Assembly (NCBI GenBank): GCA_037043455.1
Contig: JAWPHD010001230.1
Location: 1 to 64,000, forward strand
Length of the DNA stretch: 64,000 nt
Direction: 5' to 3'
Origin: Cyrtodaria siliqua
Taxonomy: Eukaryota > Mollusca > Bivalvia > Adapedonta > Hiatellidae
Each line of letters starts with the position of its first letter. The first letter of the stretch is position 1. The notes under the pieces are model-generated. The model was not told where the DNA came from. It worked only from the letters and a program-made list of their open reading frames with translations, and searched no databases. Below, piece by piece: positions 56,014-64,000 of this stretch. The position numbers and the translations under genes were made by a program.

Positions 56014-57289
56014 TGAGGCCGTACCTTAAGAAACTTTTCTAAGGCATATATTTGACACACAGTGCCTCCAGATCTTGTGAATTTCAGAATGGTGCCTCTG
56101 TTTTTGAATACCTAACGTGTACAGCAAGAGTCCCTTTCTGGGAACTCAAACTTATATCCTCAATTGATAAGATATTGGCCGACGGAGCCCCCTTGCTGAC
56201 TGCTAGTTCACCAACCCCAACAAATACACAAAAAGCCAAAATAAAAATATTGTGTTAAATAAGGTGGACTCATACGTGTGTGTGCAAACTACATGCAATT
56301 TTTGCTAGTATTGAGGACAATATTGCTTTGTAATTGGTAGACGGGTATTCCGTTTTTTCCCAACTCGCTTAAAACATTCTAATAATTTCTCTACGATGAA
56401 ATGTTGTGTGACATCCTTGACATTCTTAACTTTACATTGAAAACCAATGGAACTATTGAATTCAAGCGTGTAGTTGAATACGATAAACCCTCCAAGGATA
56501 GCCATGCTATAAATTGTGTTAAGTGCTCTAATGTTGGGGGCCAACCATCAATGTTGGGGGCCAACCATCAGGTAAACTGTAACGACGCCTGGACAAGTTG
56601 AATTTATTCAGGCCAACATTATACGAGTCTATGGTCTTGGACGCTAAGGACAGATTCAGTAGTCTTGTAGCTTATCCTTGCAAATCAGTGAAAGAAACTC
56701 CGGAGGCAATACCTCTGGCTCCTTGCTGGCCTCCGGGGCTACATTGCGAAATCTGGTCCACTGTTTGCGATAAATAGCAACAGCTATTACATTCAGTACA
56801 GGAGCAAACAAGTCATTTCACGTGCCTGAACCGCATAACTCAAACATAAATAATTGGGGTTGGAGGCAACGTAGTTCCCATTTTGCAAGCACGTGCAGAT
56901 GCGCGGATTTTATAGTACTCTTTTTAGAAATACTAGTTTAAAGCTTATACTAGATGGCAAAGAAAACAAATCATATCAGCAGTCAGTTATTATGTCGGAG
57001 ATTCATCAAACAATCGTGTTGACAGGTTTTATTGAGATATCATAGTCGGAAATCGCGGTACAAATGCGAAGATCGAAAAAAACTAGTTTTTGTTTTCTTC
57101 GAAATTGCCAATGTTTCAAAACGGGTACAAAAATTGTATATTCTTAAATATTGTTGAAATTGCCAGGAGTCGAAGATCATTTCTTGTTCTACCTTTTTTG
57201 AAAATTTCTTATTTTTTCGTGAATTTACATTTTGCGTGCCCGTTTTGAAAGTTGGTACCTGCATTTCACTCTTTCAGAGGCTATTCAAA
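56014..57289. other. Intergenic stretch
   Basis: No supported gene. Contains an exact 20-bp tandem duplication, ATGTTGGGGGCCAACCATCA at 56531-56570, and a CCGGAGG/CCTCCGG-type hairpin near 56700. Short frames have no domain. Confidence 0.4.
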
Positions 57290-59266
57290 ATGGCGGCGAC
57301 ACAGAAAAACACCATGCCTAGGGCCGGTCAGTCGCACGCCATAAACCCTCACTTCTCCCTGGTGAAGTTCGCACTGTCACTAAAACTAAATTGTGAATTG
57401 AATTGAACTGTTGTATTTCCATTGCCACAGTCCAAACTATGTGCTAAAAATAGCTCACACACACGGTGTACACGTATTCAAAGGTCAAATTATGCAGATG
57501 CATGTGTACTGAGTTACACACATAGACATTTGTACAGGAGTGGAATTAAGTCGTTAGACCTTTATCGAAACACTTCAAACAGTGATCGTATATAATTCCA
57601 AGTTTTACATGACTGACTTGAGTGAGTGCGTAATTTACAATAGATCTATCATCTATGTCGGAGAATTAATATTGAAAGTGAAACACACCAAGCGAATGAA
57701 ATGGGTCATGGCATGGATTATCTGATTGTCTGTAGCCTGTGTAGGGATTTGTGTAAGTAAATACACTTTTAATTACTGTAGTGCAGGACAAGTGTTTAAC
57801 ATTGAAACATATGAAAAGGTGGTGGTTCATATATATTATTATTAACTTAATTCTGATAATTTTTAGAACACATGAGTGATGAATGATTGATGAAAATGTA
57901 AGCCTACTTATTCATGAATATATGCCACAGTCTTACATTTTGGACAGTATCCAGAAAGCGTTACATTCAATTCCAGTTCAGTTGTGTTTTAAGAAAACTA
58001 TTATGGAAAGCTGGCATTGATAGCTTTAAGAAAGTCGAACATAGTTATTAATATTAAAATTAAATGGAACAATATGTTATTTTTCAGGTTACCACAGCCT
58101 GTTTTCACAAAGTCATTTCCCAGTCTCACAGTAATCTTTATAACTACATCAAGAGCATTGTGTAAGCCAGTGTGTAGGTAAGCACAGTTTAAAAAAATCT
58201 ATGAATTGATCAATGTATATATATATGTGCCATTGTGGACCTGCACTTAGTCTCAGACTTCTTATACTAAAAATAAAAAATGAATAAATGGTGTTTTACA
58301 GCACATCGACACATAAATAGGTCATATTGTCCATAGTACGGATGTAAAATGAATCAAACAAGATAAAAACATCCTTGTATTACATCTAAAATGTTAAACT
58401 TAACCAAGACCCTGACTTAACATAATGTGCTGGCATTGACCCAGCGATAGCATGGCGGACGATAGCACCATAAAGAACCATAGAAATATATTCATTAGTA
58501 AGAATAAGGCAGGTTCTCAAATTCCTATTATATGTGTCTCCTTCCCCTCTCTCTGGGGCGGCTCTAAATAAGGTATACCGGTAAAGTGTTGATCAGCCGA
58601 AAACCTTTTTTTTTTAATTCATCTTACATGTAACAATTTTTTCTAAAATTCATTATTCATCTACATATTTCAATTAAACAACTTGTTAACTATTTAAGTT
58701 GAAACGAAATCTGGTTACGGTAAACAAAAGATGTATCATTTTTTAACTTTCCTATGTGCCCTTCCCCTCTCTCTAGGGCGGCTCTAAATGACATATAATG
58801 TGTTGTTGATCCAACTTAGGCCAGAGTTATTTTGGTGTTTTTTTTCTTTTCTTAGACGCTCCGAACCAGTTTTTGTAAGGTTTTTTTTTAACACAAAAAA
58901 ATGGTAAGAAAAGTAACCGGTGATACCCATATGTTGGTCCTGCATTTGAAACCACCAGTGATCATGTTTAAAAATTGAAGTAAAATTAGAAGTTATATAG
59001 TTTTTTTCTGGTCATTGTTCCCACCATATTCTGTTCAATTTATATTCTTATAAAAAAAGTTCTATTGTCACTTTTTATTCATCTATTTCAACTCACTTGT
59101 TGCCTATTTAAGTTGAAAGAAAAATATGTATGGTTAAACAGAATCTGTATCATTTTTATTTTCAGAGTCCCTGATGTCCTGAGACGCTGGGAAACTGTAC
59201 TGAAGTCACGAAATACGGGAGGATTTTATTGAAACGAGTGTATAGTCACATATATATTATAATAAA
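57290..59266 (+). ncRNA. Candidate spliced transcript, non-coding or micro-coding
   Basis: Splice-like signals line up on the plus strand: a strong donor GTAAGT at 57753, an exon 58088-58177 (acceptor TTATTTTTCAG, donor TAG|GTAAGC) and an exon from 59166 (acceptor TTTTATTTTCAG) ending near AATAAA at 59261-59266. The first exon may begin around an ATG in TTCAAAATGGCGGCGAC (57290). One frame joins exons 2 and 3 openly to the stop at 59230-59232 (ending RRWETVLKSRNTGGFY), but no matching open first exon was found. Splice motifs occur by chance, so this is a hypothesis. Confidence 0.25.
58440..58580 (+). mobile_element. Partial copy of the SINE family at 60893-61167
   Basis: CATAAAGAACCATAGAAATA and CCTTCCCCTCTCTCTGGGGC then GGCTCTAAATA match the minus-strand reading of 60893-61020. 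A shorter piece (CCCTTCCCCTCTCTCTAGGG) recurs at 58755-58795. Confidence 0.65.
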
Positions 59267-59687
59267 TTTTTACAACATTATCAACCGAATCAGAAATACT
59301 TAAACAAACAAGAATAGAATAATGCGACGGTGTACAATATTATTACTATTTTTTTTGAATCATGAATACCTCATACGGACAGTACTAGCATCAACTTCAA
59401 TATATCAAGAAAAATATGTCTAGTAACATTTGTGACTTAAGGGAAGGTTATTTGGACCCACTAATTTCAAAATTCCCAGGATCACCAGTTCAGCAAAATA
59501 TCATATCAACATACATGTCTGACTGTTGAAAGAGGTGGATCGATGGCGACTTTAACTGACAGTTCATTGGAGTGGCTCAAAATAAGGGCTAATACGAAAA
59601 TTTAAATGTGTTTCTGTTAATCTGACCGACCATGCCCAATTTCTTTATTGGATTAAAATGATGTTTTCTGAATTTTATTGGATTATA

Positions 59688-59840
59688 AAGTCTGTGGAAT
59701 GACAGATGGAGGAGGTGTATATTACTGGTTCTACCCAGAAAAGTGGGTGGTCTGTCTCTGCAAAAAAACAAACAAACAGATACATGTATGTATATAACCC
59801 CACATATGTTGAAAATGACTTGCACCATATAAACAATACA
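59688..59840 (+). mobile_element. SINE fragment
   Basis: ATTACTGGTTCTACCCAGAA, AAGTGGGTGGTCTG, a (CAAA)n run and TATGTTGAAAATGACTTGCA match the 3' part of the SINE at 24455-24680. Confidence 0.7.
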
Positions 59841-59858
59841 GGCGGAGAGGTGTTCATA

Positions 59859-60013
59859 TTAAAGGGACATGCAGCATTCTTCTTTTTTTTAAACGCCAAA
59901 ATGTTATAATTTAAATATATGCAAGCGTGTGTAAAATCAATTCTTGATTAATCAATCGAGGTGCAAATTTTAATGCTTGATAAATACTTGATAAATGCTG
60001 TGTGCCCCTTTAA
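59859..60013. mobile_element. TTAA-bounded MITE (E4)
   Basis: TTAA, AGGGACATGCAGCATTC at the left and AATGCTGTGTGCCCCT, TTAA at the right. 155 bp, AT-rich interior. Smallest of the five TTAA elements. Confidence 0.65.
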
Positions 60014-60469
60014 TAAATAAAAACAATTATTGTATGATGCAAATTTTTTTTTTATGTAATACCCTTTATATTGGGATGTTTTGATGTAAATATTTGAAAT
60101 AAAATGTTTTAAATCAAATAAATAATTAATTTTGATATCTGACTTGTTACATATTTTTTACTTAGTCATGAAAGATAATATTTAAGGCCTTAATATGTAC
60201 CTTAAATGTTTATTGTTTACCATCGAATGGTGAGGTTATCTGTGTGTCTATAATCTTCCACAGTTTTTAACCAATCTTTTGCGAAACTTTACATGATCTT
60301 CATCTATAGCATATCGATTTTGCATCAAAATAAAATTTATTTATGAATATATATTCTTGCATTGTACAATTTTCCACGGATTGTTTTCAGTGCGGTCATT
60401 CAAGTCCCATGGACATATTGAGTAATGGAGATGTTCGGTTGCCTTTTTTATATTTGTATACATTCTCAT

Positions 60470-60622
60470 TTTCACCTCTCACCGCTGCGGGTTCAATTCC
60501 CACTGGGAGCTCAACTTGTAGGTGAGAAAGTGTCGATTCTTACAGATAGCAGAAAGTACACAGTACTGGTTCTACCCAGGAATTATGGCCTAAAATGTGC
60601 TATAATGACATAAAACACAATT
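60470..60622 (+). mobile_element. SINE fragment
   Basis: CCTCTCACCGCTGCGGGTTC, AATTCCCACTGGGAGCTC (box B region) and AGTACTGGTTCTACCCAGGA follow the same order as in 24455-24680. The tail is truncated. Confidence 0.7.
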
Positions 60623-60892
60623 CAGCTTTAAAAATATAAAGTAAAAAAAATGGCCTTCTTTACTTTCCTTCGATGCTATCAGTATAAGTATTACGACAGT
60701 GTTTCTTAGGTTTCAACCGACAAATGGTCTATATTTAAACTAATACTTGTAAGTAAGATGGGGCCCTCAAACCCTTTCATGTGTGGGCGATATATTCCAC
60801 GGTTGATTCATGATACTAGCATGGGACAGCTACAGTACATATGACAGTGCTGAGTGCAGTTGCGGATGAATTCATTTGAATATTTAACGACT

Positions 60893-61167
60893 CATCAACA
60901 CAGTACAGGTTATTTAGAGCCGCCCCAGAGAGAGGGGAAGGATACATAGGAATCCGGGAACCGTGCCCTGCTCTTATTATCTAATAAATTCCTATGGTTC
61001 TTTAACATGCTCGGATGATAGACCTATACGCGGGACCACCCGGTTTACGTCCCCATCCGACGGACGAGGCTAAGGGAAAGTGTCTTTCCCAAGAACACAC
61101 GGACAAAACTCAGTGGCACCACCTCCGGTTACAAATCCGCTGCGCTACTGACTGCGCCAAGTTGCGG
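60893..61167 (-). mobile_element. tRNA-derived SINE, near full length
   Basis: On the minus strand the head reads TTGGCGCAGTCAGTAGCGCA, GCGGATTTGTAACCGGAGGT (box A and anticodon-like region). The body follows with CTTGGGAAAGACACTTTCCC, GACGTAAACCGGGTGGTCCC, and then CCTTCCCCTCTCTCTGGGGC. The body's AAGACACTTT motif is shared with the SINE at 23681. Confidence 0.7.
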
Positions 61168-62505
61168 ATGACAATTAGACACTGGATAGTCTAGTCAAAA
61201 ACACAGCAACAAATATATTATCTGAATATGTTTAAGAAAGTTATATAAGAAAGTATGCTTGCAAGAGCTTTCAAAAACAGACGTTCATGATTCTAGTTGG
61301 GGTGGGATGGGGATGGGGCGCATCCTTTTAAATCTCAGCTCAGATGCCCTCCCCCTCCTTCGCTCCACCCCAACTCCCATCTTGAACAGTAGCGATTGTT
61401 ACGTACACTTTCCACATATGAGAGGGTGCCCAATACTACCCGCTCCATCGAATACGCGCCTGCAGTTTTTGCGAGGTTAGTCGAGTCAAAATTACAGTTA
61501 AGTCAAACAATTCGTATTTTCGTGTACTTTTGATAAAGAAATAACATGCTTTTCGTGACATGCAGCAAAATTCATGTAATGTGTGAGCTAAAACAACAAT
61601 TCAAGTATCTCCTCGTATTTTATTTAACAAAAAACACACGGTTGTTGTCGTTTTAATCGTATTCTAAAAATGGCAACTTTTAGAGTTATCGCCCCTCGCT
61701 TCGACATTTTACAAGGCGGGTCTGCATTTATCACGCAGTAAAGCTTCTAAAAAAAAAGTCGGTATAGCCGAAAATCACGAAACTTAAAGCGGAAATGAAA
61801 TTTCATGATCAAAAATTGTCACAATTTTCCAAATTATGTGTTTTAAAAAATTCAAAATGGCGGACAATTTTTTTTTTTGACGTTGCCGAAAGATGACGTA
61901 CTACTTTTCGTTGTCAAGCGTGGTTGCGATATTTGAAAGATGTAGGAAAATATCAAGGCTGCTCCCCTACTGATTATCATGTGTAGAAATATGAATGGCT
62001 TTAAACAATATATTGTCATAGTCAGCAAGACAAAGTGCCTTATCAGATGCATTAGTCTTTTTGACTTGGAAGGTAGTTTGTTGATGACCGGAACCAGGGC
62101 TTAACATAATTTGTTTATTTGCCAGAAGGGCTCTCCATAGAAAAACTGAAAGAAGCACCGGAACCATTTCTAGAAAAGTAAGTCCCTCAAAATGGTACTT
62201 TAGTGCCAGTTACCTGACCAAGGAAAAAATTACCACCTCCCTTGAAGGAAACAAGCAGCTGAACCAGCGCTATCTGTAAACAGCTGCAATTTATCACTAC
62301 CATACCAAGCACTGTTTGGAATTACAGAAATGCATTAAATCCTGTTAAAAATGTTAGCTAAAGGCTGAGATCTTAGGAAATCCTACGTCTATGATGCGGC
62401 TTTCGTAGACCAGACATTGCATCATATAAACGCCTTACAAATACTCTACTAGATCTTACTACTTGGGAGAAAAAATTCAACATTCCAGATAGAGACTGAA
62501 GCTCC
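61168..62505. other. Intergenic stretch, nothing supported
   Basis: Frames of at most 73 codons without domains. No repeat family recognised. Confidence 0.4.
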
Positions 62506-62707
62506 TTAAAGCTACAGAGTCCCTATATCAATCGATTTCTTCTTTGTAGGCGTGTCTTTATTTGGAACTTCATGTTCACCAGCTCATGTCGAAATCGGGT
62601 ATTTAAGCGAGCAAATATAGCGAAGGAAATCATTTACTGTAAATACATCGACCAGTGCACATCGTACCTATACACAGGTAACAGTAATTTTTACCAAAAA
62701 AAAAAAA

Positions 62708-62785
62708 GTTAGCTTCTTTCGGGGCTCGAAAACACGACCTTCTGATTTCAAGTCCTGTGCTCTAACCACTGTACTACAAAGCTAC
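62708..62785 (-). ncRNA. tRNA-like sequence in left arm
   Basis: Minus strand: GTAGCTTTGTAGTACAGTGG, TTAGAGCACAGGACTTGAAA, TCAGAAGGTCGTGTTTTCGA, GCCCCGAAAGAAGCTAAC, then a T run. The acceptor ends nearly pair (GTAGCTT with AAGCTA). Box A and box B are recognisable. The anticodon stem does not pair well, so it is a tRNA relic or SINE unit. Confidence 0.55.
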
Positions 62786-63063
62786 TTGAAAAAAATAGTA
62801 TACTAACTACCATATATTATGAGGCAAAATAACTGAACATATTTGAACGCAACTAATGATGGATCAATAAATATGCAGTCCATATTGTCGCACGTGTAAA
62901 TTAACATTGCCTGGTGTAATACTGTATCTTATCAATATGAAACTAATACTTCGCCTCAAATCAACCATATCTCGACTTGTTATTTAGCGCTTGATGAGTT
63001 TGCGCGCTCTTGTTATTACGTAATGCCTATTTAGTGTTAAAAATGCTACAAAATACCAATAAA

Positions 63064-63144
63064 TAGCAGTGGTCTAGAGGTTCAGCGTACATCTTTCAAA
63101 TCTTACAAGTGCAAGGCTGTGGTTCAAATCCCGTTCCGGGCAAC
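63064..63144 (+). ncRNA. tRNA-like sequence in right arm
   Basis: TAGCAGTGGTCTAGAGGTTC (box A) to GGTTCAAATCCCGTTCCGGG (box B), then a T run. The 5' end does not pair with the 3' CCGGGCAAC, so it is not a functional tRNA gene. Confidence 0.55.
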
Positions 63145-63347
63145 TATTTTTTTATCCCATATATTCTGGAGCCGTATATTTATCGATGTTACCTGTACGG
63201 AGGCTAAATAAAAATGTGAAATTTTACGTATCGATTTCTCCTTATATACCGACTTTTGGGGTGTTCGTCGATTTGAAACTACTTCACACGTGACTCATTC
63301 ATATTCATGAGTTATTACCAGTTAAAATAGGGACTGTACAGCTTTAA

Positions 63348-64000
63348 GAGTGATTTTTTTCTTATGAAGGAAACTATTTATAATATGAATCAATTTCTCA
63401 ATTTTGTGCAATGGGATGCGACTGACCATTTCATCAGAATCGATTTCCAACCCTAGAGAAAAACTAAAGCTGTTATAGGACCAACTTATTAGTCTTCAGC
63501 AATAGGGACACTTACTTCAGAACAAACCCGAGTAAATGTTGATTCTAATGTATTACATATTTCAGGTTTTAGTCACATGCAACCCAGCAAAATTAAAGTC
63601 ATCAAGAAAAAGGTCACGAGTGTCAAAGCCTGAATAAAAACTAACAAGTCTGAAAGTAGAAAACTTCTCAAACACAGCACAATAAACAGTGCAACCCATA
63701 GGCAAACTTAGGTCAATGTAAAACCTTTCTCCAACTTTTAAACCTAACAAATGAAAATCCCTTGGATGTATATAGGTTATAATCGAAAAGCTGATTTAAC
63801 ATCCCTTTTTGCAATTAAGCAAGATTTACTCAAGATTAAAATTATTTCCACCACCTTGTCAAATGAAGTATATTTTACTGTACACAGATCATCATTTATC
63901 CCGTCATTAACACTGCTACCTTCTGGGTAAGACACATGAATTATCAAAGCCAAGAACCATCCGACATGGGCACAACACCAACTGGAGATACTTTTAGATT
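63348..64000. other. Intergenic stretch to the window edge
   Basis: AT-rich. A 62-codon minus-strand frame has no domain. Nothing else recognised. Confidence 0.4.

Larger units (their letters stand above)
62506..63347. mobile_element. TTAA-bounded foldback with tRNA-like arms (E5)
   Basis: TTAA, AGCTACAGAGTCCCTAT on the left and ATAGGGACTGTACAGCT, TTAA on the right. Further in, both arms show ATCGATTTCT and ACAGGTAAC, then an A/T run, then a tRNA-like unit: minus strand at 62708-62785, plus strand at 63064-63144. The two arms have diverged but keep the same order. It encodes no protein. Confidence 0.65.

Noticed and set aside
62708..63144. Two functional tRNA genes
   Set aside because: Boxes A and B are present, but the acceptor or anticodon stems do not pair properly and both sit in arms of a foldback element.

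Overview
The window is eukaryotic, AT-rich, non-coding-dominated DNA, most likely from an invertebrate and probably a bivalve mollusc. The clues are GT/AG introns, tRNA-derived SINEs, LINE, LTR and DDE transposons, many foldback elements, and a palindromic family (cores CAGCCTGTG and CACAGGCTAATC) that I associate from memory with dreissenid and related bivalves. The species call is inference. I see no convincing host protein-coding gene. Every recognisable coding region belongs to a mobile element or sits beside one.

Layout. 1-12232: tandem satellite with a 1709-bp long unit and 1244-bp short units; it runs off the left edge. The long unit carries a 465-bp insert with inverted termini (a MITE), and the array ends at the end of that MITE. 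12233-15780: a ~340-bp diffuse repeat with a TTAA-bounded foldback element nested in it, a second TTAA element and minor tandem repeats. 15787-22460: microsatellite, 25-bp, 52-bp and 37-bp tandem repeats; the 37-bp block has ~100 copies of an E-box-like palindrome. 22461-28146: SINEs, dispersed repeats and a broken SGNH-hydrolase pseudogene. 28147-31482: an inverted repeat with 1183-bp arms and a 970-bp spacer, carrying a 537-codon YqaJ-type ORF that the second arm truncates.

33127-40124: a DDE/rve transposase gene in three exons. Its upstream end is a 21-unit array of 21-bp palindromes. A 5'-truncated LINE lies inside it, flanked by two 729-bp copies of the target, so the downstream transposase copy kept its 5' region. 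40200-45900: hairpin MITEs and SINEs. 45909-54565: a complete, apparently intact LTR retrotransposon with matching 1498-bp LTRs, 5-bp target duplication and one 1568-codon Gag-Pol ORF in the order Gag-PR-INT-RT-RH. That is the Gmr1-type order, with integrase before reverse transcriptase.

54566-64000: poly-C tract, 165-bp repeats, an inverted copy of the transposon's palindrome array, SINEs, a possible spliced non-coding or micro-coding transcript (57290-59266), another TTAA element, and a TTAA-bounded foldback with a divergent tRNA-like sequence in each arm.

The window reads as nested insertions, and several junctions give relative ages: a foldback inside a satellite, a LINE inside a DDE transposon, and a young LTR element among older MITEs.
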